DNA of 44,592 nt. It comes from Robinsoniella sp. (GTDB taxonomy: Bacteria > Bacillota > Clostridia > Lachnospirales > Lachnospiraceae). The stretch is taken from contig JALEVQ010000031.1 of NCBI GenBank assembly GCA_022788205.1, positions 1 to 44,592 on the forward strand. Reading direction: 5' to 3'. Shown here in pieces: positions 32,451 through 41,704 of the stretch; within the stretch, counting starts at the first letter, position 1, and each line of letters opens with the position of its first letter. A model generated the notes under the pieces. That model had not been told where the DNA came from. It did no database searches and saw only the letters and a list, made by a program, of their open reading frames with translations. The translations under genes and the position numbers were made by a program.

Positions 32451-32482
32451 TTTGTTATAAAAGCAGGATAAGGAGAGACAGA

Positions 32483-32941
32483 GTGAAGATAGAAACTGCA
32501 AAAAAGATTCGAACAGCAGGCGTATTTTTGTTTTTGGTGTATATGATTTTGCTGACTTACTTTCTGTTTTTTGCAGAGAGTTATGGAAGAGTGTCTGCAC
32601 ACAGAGAATACCGGTATAACCTGGTGTTGTTTCAGGAGATTGAGCGCTTTTGGACTTATCGGGAAGAGCTGGGATGGTTTGCTGTATATAATCTTTTGGG
32701 CAATGTGATGGCGTTTGTACCGTTTGGCTCCATTCTTCCTGTGATATGGAAAAAAACGCGTGGATTCTTCCAGATTCTTTTTTTGACTTTCGGGTTCAGC
32801 TTGACCATAGAGACGCTTCAGTTGATCTCGAAAGTCGGAATTTTTGATGTGGATGATCTGGTGCTGAATACGCTTGGGGGAATCATAGGATACCTCATTT
32901 TTGCCGTATGCAATTTTGTAAGGAGAAAGGTTTATGGTTAA
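32483..32941 (+). CDS. VanZ-like family membrane protein
   Basis: The 152-residue protein has about four membrane spans (RTAGVFLFLVYMILLTYFLF, FAVYNLLGNVMAFVPFGSIL, LFLTFGFSLTIETLQLI, DVDDLVLNTLGGIIGYLIF). NLLGNVMAFVPFG and DVDDLVLNTLGG are the VanZ family signatures. The biochemical role is not firmly known; the namesake gives low-level teicoplanin resistance. The GTG at 32483 follows AAGGAG eight bases upstream; an earlier in-frame ATG would include ~38 residues encoded mostly by repeat C3. Confidence 0.88.
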   Translation: MKIETAKKIRTAGVFLFLVYMILLTYFLFFAESYGRVSAHREYRYNLVLFQEIERFWTYREELGWFAVYNLLGNVMAFVPFGSILPVIWKKTRGFFQILFLTFGFSLTIETLQLISKVGIFDVDDLVLNTLGGIIGYLIFAVCNFVRRKVYG

Positions 32942-33251
32942 AAGAAAAATGTATTCCTTTGAGGAGACAAGACACTCCCAGAGAGGAATTACATCGACGG
33001 TCTTGGGAATTATGGCGCTGGTGATGTTTCTTGCCCTGATTTATACGGCAGCTTACCAGGAAGGAAACGGAGGTGCATACCTAGGCTCGATCGGTATCAC
33101 AGCGATGATAATTACAATATATGGTCTTGTCTGTGGACTGCGCAGTTTTCAGGAAAAAAATAAAATTTATACCTTCTCAAAGATTGGATCGATCTTGAAT
33201 GGAGTGCTGATCGCGGGATGGATTGGATTAATTTTGCTGGGACTGGAATAG
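32934..33251 (+). CDS. DUF6142-like small membrane protein
   Basis: The 105-residue protein has an N-terminal polar segment (MVKRKMYSFEETRHSQRG) and three membrane spans (STVLGIMALVMFLALIYTAA, YLGSIGITAMIITIYGLVCG, GSILNGVLIAGWIGLILLG). The general pattern matches DUF6142 proteins. Function unknown. The start overlaps the end of the VanZ-like gene by eight bases and AAGGAGAAAGG lies upstream, so the two are coupled. Confidence 0.75.
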   Translation: MVKRKMYSFEETRHSQRGITSTVLGIMALVMFLALIYTAAYQEGNGGAYLGSIGITAMIITIYGLVCGLRSFQEKNKIYTFSKIGSILNGVLIAGWIGLILLGLE

Positions 33252-33277
33252 TCGGTCTGGTATGAGGAGGAATAGAG

Positions 33278-33859
33278 ATGGATCGTTTAGAGCAGCAGAT
33301 GCAGTTTATTTTGGAAGTAGATAAGTTAAAAAAGATTACCCGCCAGACTTATCTGGCAGATGGGAGCAGAAAAGAGGACGATGCGGATCACTCCTGGCAT
33401 CTTGCCCTGATGTGTGCGCTGCTGAGTGAGCATGCAAATGAGCCGATCGATGTATTAAAGACGATGAAGATGGTTTTGATTCATGATATTGTGGAGATCG
33501 ATGCCGGGGATACGTATGCATATGACAATTCTGGAAATGAGACGAAGAGAGCCCGAGAAGAAAAGGCTGCGGATCGCATTTTTCATCTGCTTCCTGCGGA
33601 TCAGGCAGAGGAGATGCGAAGCTTGTGGGAGGAATTTGAGGCTGCGGATACGCCGGAGTCAAAATTTGCCAACACCCTTGACAAAGTGCAGCCATTGATG
33701 TTGAATGACGCTTCAGGCGGAATCAGCTGGCAGGAGCACAAAGTGAGAGAAGAGCAGGTGCGCAGCAGAAATGTGACGACAAAAGACGGCTCAAAAAATC
33801 TGTGGGACTATGCAGATGGTCTGATCAGAAAAAATGTAGAAAATGGAAATTTAAAGTAA
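33278..33859 (+). CDS. HD-domain hydrolase
   Basis: The 193-residue protein shows the metal-binding HD layout: DHSWHLALM with a first His, VLIHDIVEIDAGDTYAYD with the HD pair, and a later Asp (NTLDKVQPLML). This matches the YfbR/HDDC2-like group that hydrolyses nucleoside monophosphates; the substrate here is inferred by family only. GAGGAGG precedes the ATG. The aminopeptidase gene follows after 47 bases. Confidence 0.87.
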   Translation: MDRLEQQMQFILEVDKLKKITRQTYLADGSRKEDDADHSWHLALMCALLSEHANEPIDVLKTMKMVLIHDIVEIDAGDTYAYDNSGNETKRAREEKAADRIFHLLPADQAEEMRSLWEEFEAADTPESKFANTLDKVQPLMLNDASGGISWQEHKVREEQVRSRNVTTKDGSKNLWDYADGLIRKNVENGNLK

Positions 33860-33906
33860 GGCAAACAGGGCGGATGGAGAAATCCGCCGAAAGAACGGGT
33901 GATGGA

Positions 33907-35976
33907 ATGAAGGAAAGAAATGAGGCAGTCATGGAGCGGTATGAGCTGTCCATGGGTCGGATCAGAGAGATAAAGGACGAGCATACCGTTCCAGAAGAAT
34001 TTGAAGATTATTTTCAGAAGACAGCAGAATTTATCGGGATGATCGAGGAAGTGGAAAAGATGGATTCTTCCGCAGCTCTGGAGACACTCACTCTGACGCA
34101 GTGGCAGCAGCTCAATGAGAGACTGTACCATGATATCCTGCCGGCACAGTATGAAAAAAGCTATGCGAATCCGGCATATGCAGTAGAAAAGCTTGGCAGT
34201 GTCCATGGAGGCTTGCTGAGTTTTCTTTACACGGAGATCCGAAAGATGATCCCCTATGTATTTGAGGAGCGTCTGCTGGAGATCACGATTTTAAATGAAT
34301 TATTTATAGAGATTTACAATCACTTCGAGCAGGAAACACTGCCTTCCTACCGGGAAATTCAGCAGATTCTGTACTGGTTCGTCAGTGATTACAGTGATTT
34401 GACGGTCAATTATCGGGTGCGGGAAGCGGTCGATCCTTCCTTAAATTTTGCCACGAATCTGATCGTCAATTCTGATTTTGGGGATCTGCGCTATCTGTAT
34501 CGTTTCGGGGAATACATCTCTGAAAATGAGCTTGATATGGCACGCTATATGAATGAATTGCCACAGGAGACGATTGAGAAAATTGCAGAGACCTTTACAG
34601 AAGGATATCGCAGAGGATTTGAGATCACAGGCAAAGATCTGTCGATCAAAAAGACCGTCAATATCCGATTCCATTTGGGGTTTGAGAGAGTAATCCGACA
34701 GGCGATAAAAAATTTTGAACGGCTGGGACTGAAACCTGTGATCTACCGCGCAGAGCACAGACAGACGCGGATTGGTTACATGGGTGCTATCCCGAACAAG
34801 CAGTATGATTATGATCACAAAGCTGACGAAGCGATCTATCTGGACAAGCTGCTGATTGATAGAAAAATCGGTGTTTTGAAAACTTCCTATGAAGAGTTCA
34901 AAGACCTTGCGGCAGGGATGGGCGGCCCGGCGGTGATGGAGACGTTTGGAGAAGAAATTTTTGTGCCGGTCAGAAAGAAAGAGGCGTTTGTCCTGAGCGA
35001 AAAGCAGCAGAAACTTTCAGTGTTGTACGACAGGGAGTCTTCTACAATCGTCAATCAGTATATCAAGGGAGAACAGCGCAGCTTTACGATCATCGCTTTT
35101 CCAGTACCAGAGATCGGTGAAAATTTTAAGGAAATTTTCGATGAGGTGATCAAGATTAACACACTTGACTCTCAAAAATATACAGAGATTCAGCAGCATA
35201 TCATCGATGCGCTCGATCAGGGAATTCAAGTTCATGTCAGAGGAGTGAGAGAAAAAGGAAATGAGACAGAACTGACGATTGCTCTGAAAGAAATGCAAGA
35301 TCCAGCGCATGAGACCTTGTTTGAAAACTGTGTTGCAGATGTCAATATTCCAGTCGGAGAGGTGTTTACTTCACCTAAACTTGCAGGTACAGACGGTGTC
35401 CTCCATGTCACCAGGGTTTATCTCGATGGCTTTCAGTATCGAGATTTGCGCGTCACTTTCGAGGAAGGCAAGAGTGTTGACTACAGCTGCAAAAATTTTG
35501 AGGACGAGGCAGAAAACAGAAAGTATATTTTGGAAAATATTCTGAATTACCATGATACGCTTCCGCTCGGGGAGTTTGCGATCGGCACGAACACGACAGC
35601 GTATGCAGCAGCAAAAAAATATGCGATGGAGGAAAAGCTGCCGATCTTGATCGCGGAAAAGATGGGACCTCATTTTGCGGTGGGAGATACATGCTATACA
35701 TGGTGCGAGGACACAAAGGTCTATAATCCGAACGGAAAGGAGATCATCGCGAGAGACAATGAGATCTCTATTCTGCGCAAAGAGGATGTCTCAAAAGCAT
35801 ATTTTGGATGCCACACGGATATCACAATCCCGTATGAGGAGTTGGAGATTTTAGAAGTGGTCAGAAGAGACGGGACAACGATACCAATCATTGAAAATGG
35901 GAAATTTGTGCTGGAGGGTACGGAGGAACTCAATGAAGCCTTGGAAAGCATGAAAAATGAGGAAAAGTCGAAATAA
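33907..35976 (+). CDS. M29-family metal aminopeptidase with extended N-terminus
   Basis: The protein has about 689 residues, far longer than the ~410 of classical M29 aminopeptidases. The C-terminal part carries the M29 metal-site segments: VTFEEGKSVDY, LPLGEFAIGTNT, MGPHFAVGDTCY and CHTDITI. These fit a two-metal aminopeptidase of the leucine/AmpS type. The N-terminal ~250 residues are helical and not recognised. The ATG at 33907 has only a weak upstream site (GGGTG), and Met at 33931 is an alternative. It is separated from purE by a promoter. Confidence 0.85.
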   Translation: MKERNEAVMERYELSMGRIREIKDEHTVPEEFEDYFQKTAEFIGMIEEVEKMDSSAALETLTLTQWQQLNERLYHDILPAQYEKSYANPAYAVEKLGSVHGGLLSFLYTEIRKMIPYVFEERLLEITILNELFIEIYNHFEQETLPSYREIQQILYWFVSDYSDLTVNYRVREAVDPSLNFATNLIVNSDFGDLRYLYRFGEYISENELDMARYMNELPQETIEKIAETFTEGYRRGFEITGKDLSIKKTVNIRFHLGFERVIRQAIKNFERLGLKPVIYRAEHRQTRIGYMGAIPNKQYDYDHKADEAIYLDKLLIDRKIGVLKTSYEEFKDLAAGMGGPAVMETFGEEIFVPVRKKEAFVLSEKQQKLSVLYDRESSTIVNQYIKGEQRSFTIIAFPVPEIGENFKEIFDEVIKINTLDSQKYTEIQQHIIDALDQGIQVHVRGVREKGNETELTIALKEMQDPAHETLFENCVADVNIPVGEVFTSPKLAGTDGVLHVTRVYLDGFQYRDLRVTFEEGKSVDYSCKNFEDEAENRKYILENILNYHDTLPLGEFAIGTNTTAYAAAKKYAMEEKLPILIAEKMGPHFAVGDTCYTWCEDTKVYNPNGKEIIARDNEISILRKEDVSKAYFGCHTDITIPYEELEILEVVRRDGTTIPIIENGKFVLEGTEELNEALESMKNEEKSK

Positions 35977-35978
35977 GA

Positions 35979-36007
35979 TTGACAAGGCAAAAAAGAATGA
36001 GTACAAT
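35979..36007 (+). promoter_or_regulatory. Promoter of the purEMND operon
   Basis: TTGACA (35979-35984), 17 bases, TACAAT (36002-36007). A short leader follows, with AAGGAGAG before purE. No purine riboswitch or terminator is visible in this 35-base leader. Confidence 0.75.
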
Positions 36008-36048
36008 TAATAGTCAAGAATAAAATCCAAAAATGAAGGAGAGATACA

Positions 36049-36558
36049 ATGGCAAAAGTAGGAATTGTTATGGGCAGTGACTCTGATATGCCTGTCATGA
36101 GTAAGGCTGCAGATATATTGGAAAAATTAGGTGTGGAGTATGAGATGACGATCATCTCTGCGCACCGCGAACCAGATGTATTTTTTGAATATGCAAAATC
36201 AGCAGAATCAAAAGGATTTAAAGTCATCATCGCAGGTGCAGGTATGGCTGCACATCTGCCGGGTATGTGTGCAGCGATTTTCCCGATGCCAGTGATCGGC
36301 GTCCCGATGCATACCACTTCCCTCGGTGGAAGAGATTCCCTGTATTCCATCGTTCAGATGCCATCCGGAATCCCAGTGGCAACCGTTGCGATCAACGGGG
36401 GCGCAAATGCCGGAATTCTCGCAGCAAAAATTTTGGCAACTTCTGACCCGGAACTTCTTGAGAGATTAAAAGCATACTCACAGGAGATGAAAGAACAGGT
36501 AGAAAAGAAAGACGAGAGACTTCAGCAAGTCGGATATAAAGAATACATGAACAAATAA
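36049..36558 (+). CDS. purE: N5-carboxyaminoimidazole ribonucleotide mutase
   Basis: The 169-residue class I PurE moves the carboxyl group from N5-CAIR to CAIR in purine synthesis. VGIVMGSDSDMPVM, SAHREPD, AGAGMAAHLPG and GVPMHTTSLGGRDSL are signature segments. It is the first gene after the promoter at 35979; a hairpin-bearing gap of 84 bases separates it from purM. Confidence 0.96.
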   Translation: MAKVGIVMGSDSDMPVMSKAADILEKLGVEYEMTIISAHREPDVFFEYAKSAESKGFKVIIAGAGMAAHLPGMCAAIFPMPVIGVPMHTTSLGGRDSLYSIVQMPSGIPVATVAINGGANAGILAAKILATSDPELLERLKAYSQEMKEQVEKKDERLQQVGYKEYMNK

Positions 36559-36585
36559 AGCGGCAAAGCTCCACTTCAGATAAAG

Positions 36586-36606
36586 CGGCGGATTGTATAA
36601 TCTGCC
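36586..36606 (+). other. Hairpin between purE and purM
   Basis: GGCGGATT pairs with AATCTGCC around GTAT, including a G-U pair, followed 7 bases later by a T-rich stretch. It is possibly a weak terminator or processing site that tunes purE relative to purMND. Confidence 0.4.
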
Positions 36607-36642
36607 TGACAAAATTTTTATTTATACCAGGAGGAAAAAAGA

Positions 36643-37668
36643 ATGGATTATAAGAACGCGGGCGTTGATATTGAGGCAGGGTACAAATCAGTAGAGTTGA
36701 TGAAGGAACATATCAAAAAGACGATGAGACCGGAAGTGCTGACAAACATCGGTGGATTTTCCGGTGCATTCTCCATGGAAAAATTCAAAAGTATGGAAAA
36801 ACCGACGCTTGTCTCCGGTACAGATGGTGTGGGAACGAAATTAAAACTGGCATTTGTCATGGACAAACATGACACGGTCGGAATCGACTGTGTGGCAATG
36901 TGTGTCAATGATATCGCCTGCGCAGGTGGAGAGCCACTGTTTTTCTTGGATTATATCGCATGCGGCAAAAACATTCCTGAAAAGATTGCCACGATTGTCA
37001 GCGGAGTTGCAGACGGATGTGCGCAGTCAGATGCGGCTTTGATTGGCGGGGAGACCGCAGAAATGCCAGGCTTCTACCCGGAAGACGAGTACGATCTGGC
37101 AGGATTTGCAGTCGGCATTGTAGATGAGAAAGATTTGATCACAGGAGCAAACATCAAAGAAGGAGATGTTCTGGTTGGAATTGCTTCTTCGGGTGTTCAC
37201 AGCAATGGATTCTCACTTGTCAGAAAAGTATTTAAGATGGAAAAAGAAGTTCTGGATACCTATTATGAAGAGCTTGGAAAAACTCTGGGTGAGGCTCTGC
37301 TGGCACCGACTAAAATTTATGTGAAGACACTGAGAACAATCAAGGAAGCTGGCGTCACGATCAAAGGCTGCAGCCATATCACAGGCGGTGGATTCTATGA
37401 GAATGTTCCGAGAATGCTCCCGGAAGGTGTTCGCGCAGTGATCAAGAAAGACAGCTATGAAGTTCCGGCTTTGTTCCGTATGCTGGCAAAAGAAGGCGAC
37501 ATTGAGGAGAAGATCATGTACAACACTTACAACATGGGAATCGGTATGGTACTTGCCATCGATCCAGCGGATGTGGACAAGACAAGGGAAGCAATCGCAG
37601 CCGCAGGTGAGACCTCCTATGTGATCGGTCATATTGAGAATGGAGAAAAGGGCGTTACATTATGCTAA
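36643..37668 (+). CDS. purM: Phosphoribosylformylglycinamidine cyclo-ligase (AIR synthetase)
   Basis: The 341-residue enzyme closes the imidazole ring, turning FGAM into AIR with [53 protein letters not shown] and [12 protein letters not shown] are family signatures. AGGAGG precedes the ATG. Its end overlaps purN by seven bases, so the two are coupled. Confidence 0.97.
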   Translation: MDYKNAGVDIEAGYKSVELMKEHIKKTMRPEVLTNIGGFSGAFSMEKFKSMEKPTLVSGTDGVGTKLKLAFVMDKHDTVGIDCVAMCVNDIACAGGEPLFFLDYIACGKNIPEKIATIVSGVADGCAQSDAALIGGETAEMPGFYPEDEYDLAGFAVGIVDEKDLITGANIKEGDVLVGIASSGVHSNGFSLVRKVFKMEKEVLDTYYEELGKTLGEALLAPTKIYVKTLRTIKEAGVTIKGCSHITGGGFYENVPRMLPEGVRAVIKKDSYEVPALFRMLAKEGDIEEKIMYNTYNMGIGMVLAIDPADVDKTREAIAAAGETSYVIGHIENGEKGVTLC

Positions 37669-38309
37669 AAATTGCAGTGTTAGTGTCTGGAGGCGGGACA
37701 AACCTCCAGGCCATCATAGATGGGATTGACAATGGAACGATCACGAACACCAGAATCGAGACAGTGATCAGCAACAATAAAAATGCTTTTGCGCTGGAGC
37801 GTGCCAGACAGCACGGGATTCCGGCGATCTGTGTGTCTCCGAAAGATTATGGCACACGCGAAGAGTTTAATGAGGAACTGTTAAAGACGATCCAGTCATT
37901 TGGCGTGGATCTTGTCGTTTTGGCAGGATGCCTTGTGGTGATCCCGAAGATTATGGTGGATGCATATCCGAACAAGATTATCAACATCCATCCCGCTTTG
38001 ATCCCGTCCTTCTGCGGGACTGGGTACTATGGTCTGAAGGTGCATGAGGCGGTGTTGGCGCGCGGCGTCAAAGTGACCGGTGCGACCGTCCATTTTGTGG
38101 ATGACGGGACAGACACAGGTCCCATCATTCTGCAAAAAGCAGTGGAAGTCAGACAAGGTGACACGCCAAAGATACTTCAGCAGCGTGTCATGGAGGAAGC
38201 CGAGTGGAAGATTATGCCGCAGGCAATCGATCTGATTGCAAACGGTAAAGTTACTGTGCAGGATGGAAAAGTGGTTTTCAGCACGGATATTGGAGGACAA
38301 ACAAGATGA
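37662..38309 (+). CDS. purN: Phosphoribosylglycinamide formyltransferase
   Basis: The 215-residue folate-dependent GAR transformylase transfers a formyl group from 10-formyl-THF to [16 protein letters not shown] at the N-terminus, [10 protein letters not shown] with the presumed catalytic His, and [13 protein letters not shown] are typical. The start lies inside purM and the stop overlaps purD by four bases. The folC gene upstream supplies related folate chemistry. Confidence 0.96.
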   Translation: MLKIAVLVSGGGTNLQAIIDGIDNGTITNTRIETVISNNKNAFALERARQHGIPAICVSPKDYGTREEFNEELLKTIQSFGVDLVVLAGCLVVIPKIMVDAYPNKIINIHPALIPSFCGTGYYGLKVHEAVLARGVKVTGATVHFVDDGTDTGPIILQKAVEVRQGDTPKILQQRVMEEAEWKIMPQAIDLIANGKVTVQDGKVVFSTDIGGQTR

Positions 38310-39577
38310 AGGTATTAATTGTAGGCAGCGGCGGAAGAGAGCATGCGATTGCATGGAAAGTGGCACAGAGCAAGAAGGTAGATAAGATCTTCTGTGCTCC
38401 TGGAAATGCAGGTATTGCAGAGTACGCAGAGTGCGTCAATATTGGGGCGATGGAGTTTGACAAGCTTGCAGCATTTGCGAAAACGGAAGAGATCGACCTC
38501 ACGATCATCGGGATGGATGATCCGCTTGTCGGAGGAATTGTAGATGTGTTTGAGGCAGAGGGACTGCGTGTCTTTGGACCTCGCAAGAATGCAGCAATCC
38601 TGGAAGGTTCCAAGGCATTCTCAAAAGATTTGATGAAAAAGTATCATATCCCGACAGCGGCATATGAAAATTTTACAGATGCAGACAGTGCGATGGCTTA
38701 TCTGGAACAGGCAAAATGTCCGATTGTGTTGAAGGCAGATGGTCTGGCACTCGGAAAAGGAGTGTTGATCTGCAACACACTGGAAGAGGCAAAAGAAGGT
38801 GTGAGAGAGATCATGCTGGACAAGAAATTTGGATCGGCAGGAAACCAGATGGTTATCGAAGAGTTTATGACGGGAAGGGAAGTGTCTGTGCTCTCCTATG
38901 TCGACGGAAAGACGATCAAGACGATGACATCGGCACAGGATCACAAAAGAGCTGGAGATGGAGATACTGGTCTGAATACAGGAGGAATGGGAACCTTCTC
39001 GCCGAGTCCTTTCTACACAAAAGAAGTCGACGAATTTTGCCAGAAATATATTTATCAGCCGACCGTCGATGCGATGGCTTCCGAAGGTCGAGAGTTTAAA
39101 GGGATCATTTTCTTTGGACTGATGCTGACACCTGACGGACCTAAGGTGCTGGAATACAATGCACGTTTTGGCGATCCAGAGGCTCAGGTTGTCCTTCCGC
39201 GCATGAAAAATGATATCATTGAGGTGATGGAAGCATGTGTGGATGGAACATTGGATCAGATTGATCTGCAGTTTGAAGACAATGCGGCAGTCTGCGTTAT
39301 TCTTGCATCGGATGGGTACCCTGTGAAATATGAAAAGGGATTGCCGATCCGGGGACTGGAGAATTTCAAAGAAAAAGATGGATACTATGTATTCCATGCA
39401 GGGACCAAAAAAGACGGAGACAATATCGTGACAAATGGCGGACGTGTGTTAGGAGTGACAGCAAAGGGAAGTGATTTGAAACAGGCAAGAGCAAACGCTT
39501 ACGATGCAGTTCAGTGGATTGACTTTGACAATAAATATTATCGTCATGACATTGGAAAAGCGATTGATGAAGCGTAG
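38306..39577 (+). CDS. purD: Phosphoribosylamine-glycine ligase (GAR synthetase)
   Basis: The 423-residue ATP-grasp enzyme joins phosphoribosylamine and glycine. VLIVGSGGREHAIAWK opens the protein; CPIVLKADGLALGKGVLI, LNTGGMGTFSP and EYNARFGDPEAQVVLPR are the ATP-grasp signatures. It is the last pur gene here; purC, purF, purL and purH are not in the window. The cadherin-like gene starts 25 bases later on the same strand and may share transcription. Confidence 0.97.
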   Translation: MKVLIVGSGGREHAIAWKVAQSKKVDKIFCAPGNAGIAEYAECVNIGAMEFDKLAAFAKTEEIDLTIIGMDDPLVGGIVDVFEAEGLRVFGPRKNAAILEGSKAFSKDLMKKYHIPTAAYENFTDADSAMAYLEQAKCPIVLKADGLALGKGVLICNTLEEAKEGVREIMLDKKFGSAGNQMVIEEFMTGREVSVLSYVDGKTIKTMTSAQDHKRAGDGDTGLNTGGMGTFSPSPFYTKEVDEFCQKYIYQPTVDAMASEGREFKGIIFFGLMLTPDGPKVLEYNARFGDPEAQVVLPRMKNDIIEVMEACVDGTLDQIDLQFEDNAAVCVILASDGYPVKYEKGLPIRGLENFKEKDGYYVFHAGTKKDGDNIVTNGGRVLGVTAKGSDLKQARANAYDAVQWIDFDNKYYRHDIGKAIDEA

Positions 39578-39602
39578 TGCCTGCCAGACAAAGGAGTAAA
39601 TT

Positions 39603-40883
39603 ATGAAAAAAGTATGGAGGCAGCTAAAAATTACGATTGCATCGGCAATGATGATGGCACTGCTTTTGACGATGACAGTGTTTGCCGGGGATCTTTCCGG
39701 GGATAACTCGCTGGCATCGCTGGGCGTGGAGAATGGCAGCGTGACACCAGAGTTTGAGTATTCGACATGGGAATACGATGTCACGGTGGCGCCGGGAACG
39801 ACAGAATTGAGATTGAATCCCGTTCCTTCGAACGCAAATGCCCAGATTCTCTCGATTGACGGGACAGTGCTGGGGGAAGACGGGACAACGACGGTAATCA
39901 TCACTGTACAGGCAGAGAATGGAGAGACGTTCCCGTATACATTGCATGTGACGACAGATCAGTCACAGGCAGCGGTGAATGAGACAGAAGCGCCGGCCCC
40001 GGAGACGGAGGCACCGCAGACAGAGGCTCCGGAGACAGAAAATCAGCAGGTAAAGGAACTGGAGACGAGAAACCGACTGTTGGCTTCTCAGGCAAGTGAA
40101 TACAAAGGGACGAGCGAGATGCAGATGAAAATCATCTATGGTCTGATCGCACTTGCTGTGATTTTGATTTTTGTCATTGTCAACCAGCTGCTGAGAAATA
40201 AAGATTTGAAAGAAGATTTGAGAGAGATTGAAAATCATATCGATTCTCATGCGAAGGATAAAAATGGAGCTGCGGACACTTACTATACACCACAGCAGGG
40301 GAGAAGTGTTCCAAAGTATGTCACACCGGTAAATAATGGAAATTACCAGGAGGAGACATTCCGTCAGGTTGAAAAAAATCCTCAGCAGGACAGTGATAAA
40401 ACAATAGCGAAAAAGCAGGCAAAAGCAGATAAGAAAGCTGCGAAGGCGGAGGCGAAAGCAGCAAAGGCGGAAGCAAAAGCTGCAAAGAAAACCGGCAGAT
40501 ATGAACAGCAGCCGATGAATGAGCAGCCAGTGGCACCGGTAAAGCGTCAGATGACGGGTGAGCAGCCAGTGACACCGATCAAACGTCAGCCAAGCGGCGA
40601 GCAGCCGGTGATGCCGACGAAACGCCAGTCAGGCGGCGAGCAGCCAGTGATGCCGGCAAAACGTCAGCCAGTACGCCAACCACAAAGTGGAGCAAATGGT
40701 CAGCCGATGAATGGAATGGGCGGACAGCAGCCAATGCGTCAGCCACAAAACGGTATGAATGGTTCCATGATGCGTCAGCCACAGAACACCATGAACGGGC
40801 AGCAGGGAATGAGCCGCCAGCAGCCGGAAATGCCAAAAGAGCCGGCACATTCCAATGTGGAAGTCGATATGATCGATTTGTAA
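39603..40883 (+). CDS. Cadherin-like beta-sandwich membrane protein with cytoplasmic tandem repeats
   Basis: The 426-residue protein has a signal peptide (to VFAGD). One cadherin-like beta-sandwich domain covers residues ~32-122 (SLASLGVENGSVTPEF, YDVTVAPGTTELRL), followed by a Glu/Thr/Pro linker and a membrane span near residue 183-198. The ~225-residue cytoplasmic tail first has Lys/Ala repeats (KAAKAEAKA), then at least four units of about 13 residues built on GEQPVxPxKRQ, then Gln/Met/Gly/Asn-rich sequence ending NVEVDMIDL. It may connect envelope and cytoplasm; function unknown. AAAGGAG lies upstream of the ATG. Confidence 0.82.
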   Translation: MKKVWRQLKITIASAMMMALLLTMTVFAGDLSGDNSLASLGVENGSVTPEFEYSTWEYDVTVAPGTTELRLNPVPSNANAQILSIDGTVLGEDGTTTVIITVQAENGETFPYTLHVTTDQSQAAVNETEAPAPETEAPQTEAPETENQQVKELETRNRLLASQASEYKGTSEMQMKIIYGLIALAVILIFVIVNQLLRNKDLKEDLREIENHIDSHAKDKNGAADTYYTPQQGRSVPKYVTPVNNGNYQEETFRQVEKNPQQDSDKTIAKKQAKADKKAAKAEAKAAKAEAKAAKKTGRYEQQPMNEQPVAPVKRQMTGEQPVTPIKRQPSGEQPVMPTKRQSGGEQPVMPAKRQPVRQPQSGANGQPMNGMGGQQPMRQPQNGMNGSMMRQPQNTMNGQQGMSRQQPEMPKEPAHSNVEVDMIDL

Positions 40884-40894
40884 TGACAGAAAAC

Positions 40895-40919
40895 GGACAT
40901 GACGCCTGAGGGCGTCACT
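40895..40919 (+). repeat. Short palindromic repeat, family A (copy 2)
   Basis: GGACAT, then GACGCC-TGAG-GGCGTC, then ACT. Same unit as at 9802-9826 (inverted) and 44197-44221; the four-base loop differs in each copy. Confidence 0.8.
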
Positions 40920-40938
40920 GCCAGTTATAAAAGCCCAC

Positions 40939-40974
40939 CGGATTGCGAGAGTGCCGCAGGCACGGAGCAATCCG
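40939..40974 (+). repeat. Repeat family B stem-loop (copy 1)
   Basis: Follows ATAAAAGCCCAC. CGGATTGC and GCAATCCG are the outer arms; the inner arms read GAGAGTGCC and GGCACGGA. A copy with the stem-loop in the opposite orientation is at 44241-44276. Confidence 0.8.
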
Positions 40975-41010
40975 ACTATAAGGACAAAAGAAAACAGCCT
41001 TTTTTAAAAC

Positions 41011-41048
41011 ACTATTTTTGCGGCAGACCGCTGCAGCGCAAAATAGTC
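41011..41048. repeat. Perfect 12-bp inverted repeat with inner stem
   Basis: ACTATTTTTGCG (41011-41022) and CGCAAAAATAGT (41037-41048) enclose GCAG/CTGC. It could be a terminator on the minus strand or the core of a small mobile repeat; the flanks do not decide. Confidence 0.6.
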
Positions 41049-41065
41049 GCTGTGAGGATGAAGTT

Positions 41066-41131
41066 ATGCCCCCTCCTGTAGCAGAAAGTCGAAGAAAGAA
41101 AACGATTGCTCAGGGAAGGGGCATATTTTTA
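41066..41131 (+). terminator. Intrinsic terminator before the GntR-clpC operon
   Basis: TATGCCCC pairs with GGGGCATA, extended by TCC/GGA, with inner AGCA/TGCT, followed by TTTTT. It ends transcription from the cadherin-like gene. Confidence 0.75.
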
Positions 41132-41216
41132 TCACAGGGCTTTCGCTGGGAGGTCGGGTATGCCTGCTGCCAACGCTTTCTGAGGGAAACTCACAGGACA
41201 GTCTTAGAAAGAAAAC

Positions 41217-41245
41217 TTGACATAAAGTGACAACTGTTATATCAT
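41217..41245 (+). promoter_or_regulatory. Promoter of the GntR-clpC operon
   Basis: TTGACA (41217-41222), 17 bases, TATCAT (41240-41245). The -10 box lies inside the palindrome at 41236-41254. Confidence 0.65.
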
Positions 41246-41254
41246 TGATATAAC
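41236..41254. promoter_or_regulatory. Operator-like 19-bp perfect palindrome
   Basis: GTTATATCA and TGATATAAC flank a single central T, overlapping the -10 box and upstream of the GntR gene. Position and symmetry fit autoregulation by the GntR protein encoded next. Confidence 0.75.
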
Positions 41255-41320
41255 AAAACTTAATCAGAAAGTACATCACAGCAGTTGTGTGCGAAGAGAT
41301 AGATTAGAGAAGGTGTGAAT

Positions 41321-41704
41321 ATGATTATTAAAATTGATTTTCAAAGTGATGAAGCATTATATATGCAGCTGAGAAACCAGATTATCCTGGGAATCGCAAA
41401 TTCTTCTATACAGGAAGGGGATGCGCTTCCATCTGTCAGACAGTTGGCGGAGGATATCGGAATCAATATGCATACAGTCAATAAAGCGTATTCAGTGCTG
41501 CGCCAGGAAGGGTTTGTGAGCATCGACCGCAGAAGGGGAGCGGTGATTTCACTGGACGCAGATAAGTTAAAAGCCCTGGAGGAGATGAAAAAGAACCTTC
41601 GGGTCGTGTTGGCAAGAGGACGGTGTAAAAATATTACATGCCAGGAGGTACACCAGCTTGTCGATGAAATTTTTTCAGAGTATGAAAAGCAGGAGGAGCA
41701 ATAA
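41321..41704 (+). CDS. GntR-family (YtrA-type) transcriptional regulator
   Basis: The ~127-residue protein has an N-terminal winged helix (LYMQLRNQIILGIANSSIQE, LPSVRQLAEDIGINMHTVNK, AYSVLRQEGFVSIDRRRGA) and a short C-terminal helical part of ~45 residues, as in the YtrA subgroup. YtrA proteins usually repress their own operon, often for transporters. Here the partner gene is clpC, whose ATG follows the stop directly. The ATG at 41321 has AGAAGG seven bases upstream; an in-frame GTG at 41315 is too close to it. Expected target: the palindrome at 41236-41254. Confidence 0.88.
   Translation: MIIKIDFQSDEALYMQLRNQIILGIANSSIQEGDALPSVRQLAEDIGINMHTVNKAYSVLRQEGFVSIDRRRGAVISLDADKLKALEEMKKNLRVVLARGRCKNITCQEVHQLVDEIFSEYEKQEEQ

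Noticed and set aside
32369-32482. Longer N-terminus of the VanZ-like protein
   Set aside because: These ~38 codons mostly translate repeat C3 and the end of the small membrane gene; the GTG at 32483 has a good ribosome site.
40899-41081. 60-codon open frame after the cadherin-like gene
   Set aside because: It consists of repeats A and B and an inverted repeat; similar frames arise at the other repeat copies.
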